Translations under genes and position numbers: made by a program
Assembly: GCA_902702965.1 (NCBI GenBank)
Contig: CACRXP010000652.1
Coordinates: 1,219-65,218 of the forward strand
DNA from: Spirometra erinaceieuropaei
Lineage: Eukaryota > Platyhelminthes > Cestoda > Diphyllobothriidea > Diphyllobothriidae
DNA length: 64,000 nt
Reading direction: 5' to 3'
Notes under the pieces: generated by a model
Seen by the model: the letters and a program-made list of their open reading frames with translations, nothing else
What the model was told of the DNA's origin: nothing
Database searches by the model: none
In this document: one piece after another, positions 19,854-33,900 of the stretch
How the letters are laid out: each line of letters opens with the position of its first letter
How positions within the stretch are numbered: position 1 is the first letter of the stretch

Positions 19854-20929
19854 GTTGCAAGCAATGACTCCTCTCAGTAGGCCCCCACCCCCAACATTCC
19901 TCCGATTTTGAAGAAAATAGGAGTAAAGACCTCGAGAGCGCCCACTCTATCACTCTCCTCTCCTGCCTAGACTAAATAATCCGCACTGCATTTGACTTCT
20001 GTCTTTTGGTGAGTTGGTCACCGAGGACCCCTCTAAACTCCATCCCCTCTCTTGAAGCTGTGAGCATGTAACTTTTCTATTCACAAATACAGTACATCTG
20101 CAAATTTTGGCAACATTATGGCTTAGCTTCCAGTCCGGGCAGCAGTGTATCGGAGTAAGTGGCCCTGCACCCGTTGTTTCGTCTTTAAAGTCGACAAGGG
20201 AGACTTCTGCCCACTCCCCTACCCGTAATGCTCCGATGACGAGACGACATTAAGAGGATTGGCATTAAACCTGCTCTCCTGGTTATCGCATCGGTGACAG
20301 GCTCCATAAAGTCACTTTAAGAAAAAGATGACTAACAGTTCCACGGACCGAATTTTCCCATAGTTGCCAACCTTTCTAGTTGTAACCTTTAAGGGTACAT
20401 TATATATCAAACATGCATCGAATTTATCGTGAAAAAAGTATCACATATTCGGCCCCATGCCCGGCAAAACTGATCCATGTCGTCCTGGAATGGGTCTCTA
20501 CACAGTGGCTGGCCGGGCATTTCATCTCGCCTCTCCTCTGTCACACGCTTTAACACCTAGTTCGGGTCCGAAGCGCTGTAGTATGTCCGTACGTGTGCCA
20601 AAAATCCAATGACCTCTAGTTGATAGTGTTTTTAAAGTGGGCCTACATCTCTCCAAAGTCAAAATTTCCTGAAAAGCCGATAGTTTGTTAGATTGTTTTC
20701 TGTGTCCCCTAAACGGAGGGTCCTATAGGGAATCTCAGCTTGTATTCCATCCTCTCACACTCCCAGTCGCTGTTTGCTTGGTTTTTATGCTGCTGCGACC
20801 TGCGTCACCTTTAGAGTTTTATGTAGAGTTAGGGGTCCCTGGACCAAGTTCATTAACTGATTTACATTCAGAAAAATCAGATCGGTCGTTATTCAGAAGA
20901 ATCGTACTGTGTGACAAGAAGGAAGAAAA
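19854..20929. other. CDK5 3' flank
   Basis: Presumed 3' UTR and intergenic DNA. No AATAAA is obvious soon after the stop. No other gene is seen. Confidence 0.5.
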
Positions 20930-21392
20930 GATACTGCGAGAAATACCGTGACACGAGCCTCGTCAACGTTGCTGCGATTTTTACTGTTGTTATTCTCAGG
21001 CGATTCCAAGTCGTACTTAACTCTAGGACGAGACCCAGGGAAACGGGGTTTCGGGCTTGGCGTGGGTGTGGGGACCATCTATTCATACTGAGGCGCATTC
21101 TTGGATTTTGCCATGGCTACGAGCAGCCGGCGACGGTCTGTTCTCTTCACTCCGCCGCAGCGTTCGATTCCGTCCCTCTCGAGTCCCTGTGACGGATAAT
21201 GAAACTAGATGGTGTGCCGGCAGAAATCATTGCCACGGACGAGGCATACTATCGCCCCATCACTGCGCCGGTTCTAGTCCGTAACAGCTTGTCCGAAACG
21301 TTCGATCTGACGTTCGGGAGGGTTGTATCCTATTTGCCATTCTGTTCAACTACGTTATGGACTAGATTTTCGGGAGAGCCCTACACTGTGAC
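20930..21392 (+). pseudogene. Broken RTE-type LINE reverse transcriptase
   Basis: One frame reads CEKYRDTSLVNVAAIF, LRRFQVVLNSRTRP, FRAWRGCGDHLFILRRIL, AAAFDSVPLESL, then a TGA at 21190 where a Trp codon is usual, then RIMKLDGVPAEIIA and VLVRNSLSE. A frameshift near 21310 moves the match to EGCILFAILFNYVMD and IFGRALH, again with a stop in place of Trp. The order covers the RT fingers and palm up to the GCxLSPxLF box. The FADD-type catalytic box is not recognisable further on. It is a dead fragment 1 kb past CDK5. Confidence 0.8.
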
Positions 21393-22585
21393 TACTGACG
21401 GGAGTACGGACGAATCGGCGGGTCGATGAGCCATCCCACAGACTCAACTGGCGTCGGTTGGCATAACAATTGCGCGTAAAGGCGTCTTTTCATCATTGCA
21501 ACAACCAAAGCAGTGAAAATAGGAAATAAACTCGGGCGCGAGACCGACCAACCGGAAGCACCACTTAGGGTTCAGAAATGTTTCTTTAGCAACCAGTGAA
21601 CCTAATTGCTCGAAAAGTCCCAGATTTCTCTTCCTCTTAGAATCGTACCCTGGCCTTCCTACCTTCCGATCAAATCGGAACTATTTTCCTTTCAGCCCCG
21701 AGTTTTTTTTTTGGGGGTCATTCTAAGAGACCTTGCAATTTCGAATCTCCGCGGGTCAAACTTGGAGAAAGCGTTCAGGGGGACTGTCCCGTGACTTTGA
21801 TTTTCGGATGTCGTCGACGCTAGGCTAGGGGCAATCTTGGCGCCTGCGTTTGCCGTTTTGAGTTTTGTTTAAGAAGTACTCCCGATCGTCTTCACTATCA
21901 TTACCAGCCAACATCAAGCAATTTTCGTCGAAGCTGCTGTTTGCTCTGGCAAAGTTATTTAGGGATAATTTAAATGCAACATCTCTCGATGGAGCTATAA
22001 TTAACGCCATTAGAGTTCGTCCAGAAACTCCACCACTTTCACCAAAATTTTCAGTCTACCGTTTGTAATCAGGCTCGCTGGCTAAGACGGCATAAGTAAG
22101 CGAACGTTGAAAAATACTAATGATTAGGTTTTAGCAGCGAGGGGCTTGACTATACAACTGCGACAGGAACCACCTGTATGCAGGGCAGGGGAGGAGGCGG
22201 GCGAGTTTCCGTGTTTTTCATTGATTGCCGGTGATCTGATTCGTGGTACTACAGTAGGTAACGCACTCAAACATCTGTACTAAATTGGAAACCGGTCTAA
22301 ATTCATCGACCGAAACTCCCAATTAGTAATTGACGGCATTCACTTAAATGAAAACACAAGAGGGCTATCAGACGCAGTGTTACGTCTGTCAGTGATAATG
22401 ATTTCCGTAAGAAAAGTAGGGTCTGAAGACGTAAAACGTCATGGGGACACACCAACAGAAATAGGAACGGGTTGAATGCGTCTATGCAGTCGTCCTCTGC
22501 GTTTGCAGGGGACGCTCGCTGGTATTTCCGACGTGGCAAACAAAGCTTCAAACTGGCTTACCAGCCCTCCGGTTTTTCGTGATAT
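21393..22585. other. Intergenic stretch between LINE relic and foldback copy 2
   Basis: No recognisable gene or repeat. It may include decayed 3' parts of the LINE. Confidence 0.4.
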
Positions 22586-23574
22586 GCACAGTGGGTGGGA
22601 TAACTCATGGAATGTCAACTGAAATTCCGAAATGTGTTTTCGGTTCGAAAAGATTGATTAAGTGGGGTTGTAAAAGTAATCATCATGCAGCATAATTCTA
22701 CAATGATCCAATTACCTCAAGATGCCGGGTTTCAAAAGAACTTCTTTCCGGCTGCATGCAAATACTACATTCTGTAAAAAAATGACTACTTAAGTAGCAT
22801 TGCGTTTTTCACTGATTTTCGATGCCCTTAAAAATTCAGTTATATTTCATAAAAAAACATGCATAAAATATTCATTCTTTCGTTCATTCAGTAGAACCTG
22901 GCGTCTTCTTCCAATTTTGTACTCGAAGGAAGAGTATAATTTGGTTTTCAAAGCCTTTTTCCAGTTCCCGAATAATTTTGAACCTCACCTTCCGTTGCAC
23001 TTTCATTCAGGATTTCACAACTACAAACCGTATATTTTTCGCGTACCGGAAACCATACATTTCTCTACGGTATTAAAAGGAGACCACATGGGGTCCACAT
23101 AATTTTGCCGTGGATTTGAGCCATATTGTTAACCTTACAAGTCACATTGGTAAATGCGGAGGCATGGCGTTTTATTAACGGCCATTTCATGGTATTGAAA
23201 AATATGACAATTTGAAACTCTTTCAAAGTCGAATTATACCCTTCCTTCGAGTATGAACTTGGAAGAAGACGCCATTTTCTGCTGAATGAACAAAAGAATG
23301 GATATTTTTCTGCACGTTTTCCATGAAATATGATCGAATTTTTAAGGGTATCGAAAATCAATGGGAAAAATGCACGCTACTTCAGTAGTCATTTTTTACT
23401 CAGTATGGTATTTGCATGCAGCCGGAAAGAAGTTCGTTCGAAAGCCGGCCACCTGAGGTGACTGAATTATTATAGAATTATGCTGCAAGGTGATTAATTT
23501 TACAGCTCTTTTCGAAACGAAAACGCATTTGGGAATTTTGGCTGACATTTCATGAGTTAGCCCGCCTACTGTAG
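22586..23574 (+). mobile_element. Foldback element F, copy 2
   Basis: About 989 bp, same structure and same orientation as copy 1: left arm from GCACAGTGGGTGGGATAAC, right arm ending CGCCTACTGTAG. It has more point changes than copy 1, so it is older or less constrained. The 100-aa and 98-aa frames on opposite strands inside it (22800 and 23065) are mirror images of the same arm and are not genes. Confidence 0.85.
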
Positions 23575-24689
23575 CTGTCAACTGCACCTTGTCCTCAAAT
23601 CGGTGCTGCGAATCATAGCTCAATCACCCCTCCTTATCCTCTGAGCAAGGGTCGCTGATGCGCGCGTATTTCCCGATGCTCGAAAATGTGACCCTTTAAG
23701 AGATCTGCAGCCTCGGGTGCGCACAGATTTGCGGTCAAGGAGGGCACCATCTGGAACGAAAAACTGATCGGCTAAAACCACGCACATATGCATATTTGAG
23801 GATTTCAGTCACCTCTTTCTGCGAATGTAGTCGCGAGAAAGAGGAACTGCAACGATCATTTCCGACTGGTCTTTGCCGGCCAACCATATTGAAACCTTAG
23901 ATAGACGGGGCCGGAGATTTGAATTCGAGTTCAAAGTGACGATTGGGCTTAAGACTACAAGGTGTGCAACGAACTCACGCTCCGTTGGCTAAGGTCGGGA
24001 ATATTCAGCCACGTTGTGTTTGCTTGTACCGATGTGACCCAAGTGCACTGCGTTTTGCAGAGGAAGCCCATGTTCTTCCATGGCCTTTCTCTACCGACCT
24101 CAGTTCATGCATATTACCAAAAAGGATCCCGAACCACAAGTTCGGCTAGCTGAATTCACGAAATCCGACAGCCTCTAACGGATCGGAGGGTGCAAAAGTT
24201 AAGAAACCAAGGATGGGTTTTGTATATCCGTCCTACGGTCAGACTTAAAGATGGTTTGGTGCGTTTTCAGCATCTTCGTCCCCTTTCCTACCCGGCGATG
24301 AAAAATATCAGCTCAGGAGTTTCTTGTCTGCAAACTCGTTACACAGTAAACTTTTGGCGACATTAAAATATGGTATAGTTGTGCTTTTTTTTCACAAACT
24401 AAACTGTGACTGCCGCTAATCATAGGTATACATCCATACACATATATAACATATATTGATAATCTATATACATATGCGAGACCTCGTCATATAAAGTCTG
24501 TCCGTGTACTTTGCTTGTTTTAAGAAGTAAAGCCTCCATTTTCGGTATGTATTCTGTTTGAGATCCCATATGCAACTGAGTTAGTGAAGGGTGAAGAAAA
24601 ACCTTCCGAATATGAAACAGCAGTAAGCGAGGGTGTGCATTTAGGGATCTTCGCCGCCGTCGCCGCCATTACCACCGCGTCAACTTCCA
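23575..24689. other. CCDC39 3' flank / intergenic
   Basis: Lies between foldback copy 2 and the CCDC39 stop. Contains an AT-rich TATA/CATA tract near 24421-24480. No gene and no clear polyadenylation signal are recognised. Confidence 0.45.
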
Positions 24690-24970
24690 TCATTTGACAC
24701 TGCGGTTGGTCGGAGTGCTCGAAGAACTGGCTCTTGAAGCCGCTGAGATCGATCTTGAGTCAATCCTCAGTGCCAATAACTCGCCCCCGGAACCTGATCT
24801 TGATGATAAAGGTGTAGTCCTGGAGACGAGGTCACGCCTGGTCGGCAGCGGAACGGGCGGAGCAACCTGACCTCGCGGCGTAAGAGATCCAAGGCTGCTG
24901 CCTCTGGAACCCGCAGCCTGTTCGATCAGGTTATCGGGGTTCAACTGAACTACCGCCGCAGTGACCGAGT
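24690..24970 (-). CDS. CCDC39: CCDC39 last exon, Ser-rich tail
   Basis: Follows acceptor TTTTGCTTGCAG with phase 1. Encodes SVTAAVVQLNPDNLIEQ, then a low-complexity region rich in Ser, Arg and Gly ending ASSSSTPTNRSVK and TGA. The human protein ends in a similar Ser/Arg-rich region, so the tail character is conserved though the sequence is not. Confidence 0.85.
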
Positions 24971-27900
24971 CTGCAAGCAAAACAGAAGGTACATCGCATC
25001 TCTGAGAACGCAACCGAGTGTGCAGTAGCAGTTGATCAAATCTCAAATCATGAAGGTCGGGACATCGACTATTATGAATTATCACAACCATTGTTGTTTT
25101 TGTTACCGCTGACAGTACTACCGATATTAACAATATAACTAATGCCGTCATTTCTATCAGTGCCGGTAGTATCATAAAAATCGGTACTGTTAACAGGAAT
25201 ACTGTTGCTTTTGAAGTTTTCTACCTTTCATTCTATCCAATCGGTGCTACCGTATGCGCCGAAACCAGACCTTCAAATAAGAACTTGCCTAATTTGGATT
25301 GCCATACAAATTAGCTTAAGACATAACCGCATGCTGAGTCATACTGAGCGGCATGCTGCTTTTTATTGCAGCCACCTTCCAACCACAAATGTGAAGGAAA
25401 CACTAAAAGTGGCTACGTAACTAGGGTCGGTTTTTTATATTGCTTCATTGTGCACTTATAACACAAATAAATTTCATAGGAACAATACTCGAAAAATCAA
25501 CTCTCAAGCTCACTTTTACATGAAATTCGTTTAATTCAGATATAGCGTTTAGAATAAGGGAGTATGTTGGTTTTTAAATTTTGTACATATGGAATTCCTT
25601 GAGACGATCGCATGAATGTGTGTGTGTAGCTGACTGTCTTGAAGTTCATTAAGGATGTACATAGTGCGAAACGTAATTCATACCTAGATCAATTTATACA
25701 AGCACAAGGAGGCTTTGTCCAAGCAAATGAAGCGGCAGAGGAACTAATTCGTTTCAGATTGAACATATATCGGTTCGTCCGGCAGCCACAAGTAACAATG
25801 AAAACAAAAACCATGCTTTGAAAGGTACAAACGGTAGCAAATAACTTTAAAACAAAAAACCCGCATCCGTCAAGTGCGACATCCGAGACGTAACCTTCTC
25901 TAAAGCAAACATAAGATAGGAGTTTTTTGCAGACTTTATAGGTATTATAGGATGGGTGGATTCAGGTGGGCATCAGAAGCACACTGCGAAATATGCACCC
26001 AATAGGCAGTGCTTTATCCAGAGCAGATTCAGGATGATGCCTAACCACAACCTACTGTTTCGGCTCGTGGTTTTGGTTGTACTTACATTTGTTTCATTTT
26101 CCCCCGCTTTCGATTTACTATTTGGGGAAAATCGTCATAAAACCAAAGTATTTTTCCGCCTATAAGTTGCCACGATGAGTTATGACGTCTAAGAAACGGT
26201 TACTCGCAAAGTGCGCAGTATTTTTAATTGCTTATTACTGTTCTACCAAGTGGTATCTCGCATATAAGTATTGGCTGGAAAGGTACCTATACAGACGATT
26301 TAGTAGGCCAGAAAACGTTGGAAATGGCATTCAAATGATTTGCCACTTTGAAAAATGATCTTCAAGCAACCGATAAAATGAATTCACATCTCACAGGTGC
26401 TGATTTTGACTACACCTCGAATACTGTCAGAGAAGAGTGCAATAATGCATGCTCTCGGTGAATTGGACTTTCGGACTCTCCTAAACAGCCAGTTAAAACC
26501 ATGATCTTATAAGTTTCTTGTCAGGGACAGAGCATGTAAAAAATAGCGACTTTCGTTCTCAAGGTTGATTGCAGTCAGTTTTAAATCATGTTGCTGAAGT
26601 ATTAAACATGCATTTTCCTTATAGGTCTTATCTAAGTCCTCTTATACTCATTTCTTGGTTTGGAAATGTCATTTTCAGTAAATTGCTCACTCCATGGATA
26701 ATGATCGACGTGTGGTTTTACAAAGAGGTAAGTGACTTAAATTCCTTTTGAATTATTTGTAGTTTTCAGTATGCGGTGGTCCTAAAACCTCACCCGCCAA
26801 CTAGTAGTGTTTTTGCTTCAGCTCCTCAATGGAAAGTTGCAGTTTGCCAAACCTTTGGTTACACCTCCTGTCAGTTACAATTTTATCTTGGGGCCATTTG
26901 CATTTTCTCATCATTTTTCTGGGGTCTTAATTCCCTATATTACTGTACTACCAAGGGCTAGGCAGTCTGATGGTTAATGACTTAAACCCGAGGTATATAT
27001 GCTAGTCTCGTACTTGATGATGAGATGAGAACAAATATTGTTGAGCTGGTGGCCTAAAGACACTTATCAGTACCTCAGTCACTTAGAGGTGAAATAAACA
27101 AGGGGATATAAGCAGGCTACCGTTAAGAATGTCTGAACAGGTTGTTTGCAACATGTAACCTGGCATTGCAAATATCCGGAATCAGCTGTTTGACCCCCAC
27201 AGACACAAAGTGGCAGTTAAACCCTCTACCCATTTGCAAAACCCAGAAAAGTGTCTGTGGAGAACAAAGAGCCGATGGTTATGAAATTCGCCGGGCATGA
27301 GAATAGGAAGCAAATTAGTTCAGTAGACTGCCGAAACCCTGTTGTGCTTAAATCGTATGCCATTTACGCTCAGAGTAACAACAGTCGAAAAAAATATATA
27401 TAATGGCCGGAATGGAAAAGTGGTGTGAAGGCAATATGTGAGCCTTCAATCGTCTTTTATCGAACGGACAACCAGTTATTGACCAACTTGAAACGTTGGA
27501 GCCTTTTATATTCTTCATGGCCCGCTCAGATTGTTTGATATTTGCCAGGTTCCCGACCAGAATTGGAGTGCCGAGTTGGAAACTGTCAAACAGCTCCTGT
27601 GCCCGCTTCAAAACCTCCTCCGTTAGGAAGGGTGAACCCCGGATGCAGCGCACCAGCAGCATATTCAAGGCTTCATTGAAGTCACACAAGAGTTGTACCT
27701 GAAGAAGGCAAAATTCACAGAGGTGCCTGTAAATTACCTGACAAACGACTGCCTTGAAACGCAATTATTTTTTCACTACGTAAACCTTTCCTAAGGAAAT
27801 ATTTTGATACTCGTTCTGCTCCGAATAGATGCATGTGCAAGGAAAGGCAGAAATAATCCGGTTTCTCGAATTTTTTTTACTGGATTTTAAAACATAAATT

Positions 27901-30900
27901 GCCTTTCTCAAAAAAGGTTTAGGAAGATTAATTTCCTAGTTGGGCGTATGATTTTAAGCAAAAAATATTGTTTCTAGATTACTGATGCTGGATGTTCTGC
28001 CAGGTATTCGAGCTTATGAGGAATTCTAAGGTGGCTTGTAGGCGTGTTGTTATAAGAAAATGTTTTCAGTTTCCTAACAAAGATGGCCAGTTTTTGGTGA
28101 CTGCTCGACACAACTTTCTGCAGTAATATGCTTATGATCGAAAGAGCAGCATTTCAGTTCGAGGTCCAGTTGGTCAGCAAGCTGGACTGTATATCATCTG
28201 ATCCACGAGCTCACGCCCTGCGGCTGCAGTCGGGGATATTCGAGGGTGCCTGGAAGCGACCTTCATGAACCTGGCCTGATTATTTATGTACGTTTGGTTA
28301 ACGAATGAGCGTTCTGGTCTTCTCCGTTTTGTTGGTAATATTTGCCTCCCTGTGAAAAATACATACGCTTTTGACGTGGGGATTTTTGGGAATGAGGTTA
28401 TAACAGGTGGCCAAGAGGACGGCTGTTATTTAAAGATGTACCCTAGATGGCCCAACTGATGAAACGTTAGCTGAAATTCTGAGATGTATTTTAGGTTAGA
28501 AAGTATTACTCAGTATAACCACAATATACTTCAGTCACGTCAAGATGCTGACTTTTGAATAATTCTCCTTCCGACGGCATGCATAAACTACATTTGTTGG
28601 AGAATTACAGTTTAAGTAGTGTGACTTTTTCACTTTGATTTTAGTTGCCCGTAAAAATCCAAATCTTTTTTTAGATAACATGCCGTAAAATAATCCTTTT
28701 GTACTCATTTGTTTGAAACCCACATCTTCCCCGAATTTTATGCTCAAACTTGTGCATCCTTCGGATTTAACAATTTCTTCAATTCCTAAATAATTCTGAA
28801 CTAGGATTTTTGATCTACATATCATATACTTTCTGTCAAGGGAAAATAATATGTTTGTTTATGCTTATAGAAAAACGTCATATAAGGCTCATATAATTGT
28901 TTAATGAATGTGGATCACATTTTATGCTTCATAAGCGGAGTTACTGAACCGAGAGTTACGATGCTCTGTGAATGGACATTTCATGCCCCTAAAAATACTA
29001 GGATAATATGTAAATATGTAACAATATTACAATGTATAATGTAATCCCAAACTTTCTTGAAACCAAAAAGTACCCTTTGCCTTGGTATTAAATTTAAGGA
29101 TGAAGTTCTTTACTAATAGACGAGTACAAGAAAGAATATTTTCTGCATATTTTCTGCAAAAAACTATTTGGACTTGTCAGGTCATCGAAAATCAATGGAA
29201 AGAGATCGCTCAACTGAAGCCGAATGGGCTTTATGCAGTTGACCGAAAAAAGATAATTCGCAAGCCGATATCTTGGTGTGGCTAAATATTTGGGGATTAC
29301 TGTTCACAGTAATCAATGTTACGACCCCGCCTAGGCAATTCATTTTAATTGAAAATTCATCCCGGTATTTAAGTTAGTGTTTCATGGGATAGATCAGCTA
29401 TTGTAAATGTATCATTTGATTATAATACACGACCGTCAACATTACAAATCCATCAAAACACTAGTTTTCATTGCACTTAAAAGTTTGGTCGGTGTCTCAT
29501 GAATTCCAGTCTGGTGAACCTTCGTACGTTTCCGAGAACACATACTGCCCTATTAACCGTTATCTCAACGAGGCCATCACTGTTTTCTAGAATTGAGAGA
29601 CAGGGACTTTATGGCTAAAAACCGAAGTGCTTTGTCAAAATTTTCAGAAAACAATTGCATACATTTTGAGGCGTGCGCGATTTCTGAGCTCGCTTGTTTT
29701 ATATAACTTTAAGGCAGTAACAGCTTGAAACGGTCCTTGAGTCTATATGCACCCCAGGATTCCTGGCTTTAGCCATAAACGATTACCTGGAATTTCGCGC
29801 GTGTGGCACTATGTGCTAAACTACGTTCAGCCTTGTATAAAAAAGTCAAAAATAGCCGGATTAGTTACTATTTCTGTTGCTTGCCTGACGTTTACTGTAC
29901 CCGTTCCCGGCAAAAGCCTCTTTTTGATGTGCTACCTCACAATTAAACCTTCACTGCCACTGCCGCTAGTCTTTATTGGTTAAAACTTCCTTTTTGCCAC
30001 GCCTCAAATTGTCGTTCTACGCATGCGATTATCTCCGAAAGACGTCCGACCTTAGGCAGTACCTAATGACATCAGTTGAAGCTGATTTAACTTAGTCATT
30101 CCAGAAAAAGCTAAGATAAGGACCTCGCGTTGCTTCATTTGCTGTGCGTGACATTTTAGAACAGTCGGAATGGATGCCCTATTTATTCGGGATATCACCA
30201 CGTAAGTGTGGCAGGTGTGTAACAATCAAAGATAAAAATAACATAGTTTGGGGAAAAAATACGCAAATGCAACAATTATATGGAATAAGTTCATTTGTGC
30301 GAAACTTGCCGTTCGACACCCATTTGACCAAGTGAACTAAGGCTAGAATGATGGACTCTCCAGAATTGCCTCAGTAAAGGGTCACATATTTTAGTTTCAT
30401 AAGTGATCTCTAGGCCACAGGGGACCATTTTCGACCCTGAGTGTTTCATCCGTACGTTCTCTTTCGGAGCCATATGGTCGTAAGGATAAATTTCGGTTAT
30501 TAAACATACAAACGTTTGGTTGAAACAACTCAGGGGTTTTCATTAGTTGACTTCAGATAAATTGGTGTGGAGCACTAGATCTCGTACATGCTTACTCATC
30601 TGAGTTTCTTCATATCAGTATTCACGTTCCGATTGTATTAGTAGTCGTCTAAGAAGCAACTCTCGGCACAAAGCAGGAGGGGTTATGCTAGCGTGGCAGT
30701 TTGTACGTGGGGAAATTCGGAGTGTCAGTGGAATATGGCAACAAGGAAGCAGCCGAACGGCAGTTCCTACCGAAATATCTAATTCGGCCTTCGACTTTGA
30801 ATGGGTGACTTTGTCCATCGCCATCGTCAAATTCCTTTCCGCACGACTCAACCTCTCCTCCAGCTCGGCATTCTTATCAGTCATTCGCATTAACTCGAGT

Positions 30901-33900
30901 TCATGGGCCGCTGCGGTTTCGTCCAACCGACGTGCCTCGTCGTCCAAAGTACTCATTTCCACAGTGAATCGCTGAAAAGTCGAGGAGCATATTTATTCAA
31001 ATAAATTGTTCGTCTCAAGACCGCAACTTCGGCATGTTTCTTCATAGTTTGCCATAAAGCATTGCCTTAATCTGTCGAATGCCGGAAACTGGCTGAAGCA
31101 AATATAGACGATATTTGACTAAAAAGAGGTATTTTTTTGCGGCCAGGCAGTAGGTCCAACTCTAAATACAAGGTGTCTCAAAAATGTTTATGCAGTCTGA
31201 ATAATTATAAAAGCAGTGTTTGTTTAAATGTATTTCATGCTCAGAGTAGAATCGAACATTGTTTAGTTTTTGTAAAGGTCTGTTTTGGGACTGGTTCGGA
31301 CAGTTCTGAGTAGGCGAACTGACGAAGCCGCAGGCATCGTAAGACCTTCGTTTTGGTATTTTACTGACCCCTTCTCAGTGGTTATTCACAGTGCGGCGGC
31401 TGTTGTCGGTTTCACAGCGTACGCTTTATTTTTGGACACTCTTAGAAAACGTCTCGAAATGTTAAGCCCAGTAAACTAAGCAGGTATTCCGTGAAATCCC
31501 TTCATCTAATCCGCTTGTCTGGCAGGGCCTCACCGAGGTGTAATCATGAATCCCGACTGATGTATGAAGACGCCCCACCTTGCTGAAAATAAAACCAATG
31601 CTTAAGGCTTGTCCGTCTGCTATTCTTTAGTTGAATGGTTAAAATGTGAAAAGGAAAAACTCAGTTATCAGCTGTCCACATGTGCAAACATTATTTGGAC
31701 GTCCTGGATTTATCCATACTCCGTGTCGCGCAAGATGTGAATGTGTGAAATTGGAAACGTCATTTACTATGTGGGAATTTTTTTTATTTACAGCTGGTAA
31801 CACGACATGGTCCGGGCAGGAGTAAATAACGCATAAATGTTACTTGATTTACCATTCTTACAGAGCCGATTTTGTGGCGCTGCATGACACATCTACGAGG
31901 GGATCAATTCATCAGTGTGTCCTCCAGCTTCCCTCATATGGGCATTCTGCTGCATACTCCAGTTTTTAATATCAGACTGTTTGATTTCCACAGAAACCAA
32001 TGTGTGGGCTTGGTTTGGCAAAGCCTCTAATAGATCCAATCTGACAAGATATTCTCCATAAATTTACTTCAAGTTCACACATCTATTTCTGGGAACATAG
32101 GAAGATGACCCATGCGGCAAAGGACTTATCAAAGACCCTTTGACAACCGTAAACAATTTAACCGTTTGAGGCGTGTAAGTAAAACCATGACGATTTTCCC
32201 TCTTACACACTGCGCTTTGTGCGGTGAGTTTAAATGCACATGCGTAAGTAAAATAAGAACAAATTTAACGTTTTTGGGAGTCTTTGTTTCCGTACTCGAG
32301 GGTGAGAAAGGTGGTCTTTTCGACCACAGTGGTAGTCGTTTGTTATTTTTTCTTCGGTGAATTAAGGCAACCTGCCATTGCCGCTATTAAGAAAAACACT
32401 TATCAGATTTTGGTAAGATGTGGTTTGTTAGCCCCGCCTGATGGACACAATACTGTTGTGGTTGGGGTTAAGGGTTATGGTTAGGGTAAGTGATTAGGGT
32501 TTAAGACTAGAAGTTATAGTTAGGGGTTAGCGCAATTATTTCTCAACCATTTAAAGTACAACCGTGCATTCCCAATAGCTTTTCTTTTGCACTCAACTAC
32601 TTAACCTCATCGCCTGTGCCTTCCTCGGCTTCACCTATGAGAACCCCTATTAGCACCGGTCCCGTATTAGAGGGGACTGGGGTTTGTTTACTTCAGGTGG
32701 GGCTACATAGCCACATCCAACCCAGCTTTTAGCTACGGAAACCTAGACTCGTTTAGCCCGCTACATCTTGTCAATGACTATTATCAGCCAAAAGAGAAGA
32801 TGCACATCAAATAAGACAAGACGTCTTCGTCCAAAAATTTGTGGCATTTCCTGCTTTTCAGTCGGTCAAATTTGACCCAACACTGTTATCTTCCCCCAAA
32901 TGCCTATCTCTTTTTAAACAAAAGGCACCTTTTTGACGCGAATTTTGTCTCCTCGACTGGTTGACAAAATTACTAGTGTATCTCAGGAATTAAGCAGCCA
33001 TTTCTTCCCAAAACAAGATTATCGGCTTTCATAACATGTCGCAATTTTAATAAGTTCTCAATTAATATCGAAACTAAAGAGTCGTAGATGAAGAAATTAT
33101 GATGACGCCTCGAATCTTTTGGAAACGCTCAAGTAGTGCATACCTCATGAAACTCTGTGAACAAAATGAAACCCGCTAGCCCGCTGTTTTAATCGATAAA
33201 AATACATTGCATTAGGCTAAGAACAAAGGTACCATCCCTCAAGTCTGAAGAGTGCATGCATGCAACATAAAACAGCTCTCTTTGGGCAGTGCCGTTACTG
33301 AAGCTCAAACCAGATAAGTTCTCAGTGGACACGAAGCATGAGGCTTGACTGACCCTTAAAGTGCTCCGGCTAACAGCGGACGTCTATCGTGGAGTTGTGT
33401 CTTAAACTCACCAAAACTGAAGCCCGAAATACTCGTCTGTTTTCGCGAGCCTGTTTCATCACCTTTTCTGATTCCTCCAGAATTTCTTTTAGTTTCTTTT
33501 TTTCCTCCTCAAATTGCGGATTCGTAGTCTAAAACCCAAAAACAAAGACAGAAAAAGAAAAGGTATTTTTATTTCAAGAGTGACAGTGAAAAATCTAGCG
33601 TAAAATCCTTGATTGTCAACTGTTTCAGGTTTCACTCAATGGATCTTTGTTTGACACTTTGGAATGCCAAAACTATGTCTTAAATAAGACACTTGGACCG
33701 AACATGGGAAGGGGGGACGCCCACTGGAGGATACCTATTCCCGCGTCCTAACTTAAACCCCAACCCTAACCGCAGCATATAAAAGTGACCAGATGTCCAA
33801 CCACGTGTTCTACAGCCTAACAAACTCACCGGAGCAACGAATCCTCGAGCCGATTCATTAAGGGATACCATGACCAAGACTGTGTTTTCTAGCGCTCTCA

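Noticed and set aside
22800..23361. 100-aa and 98-aa frames on opposite strands
   Set aside because: Both are translations of the same inverted arm of foldback copy 2, hence mirror images, not genes.
31168..31200. AAGGTGTCTCAAAAATG, like the start of some mariner-type termini
   Set aside because: No matching inverted partner was found nearby, so no element can be defined.
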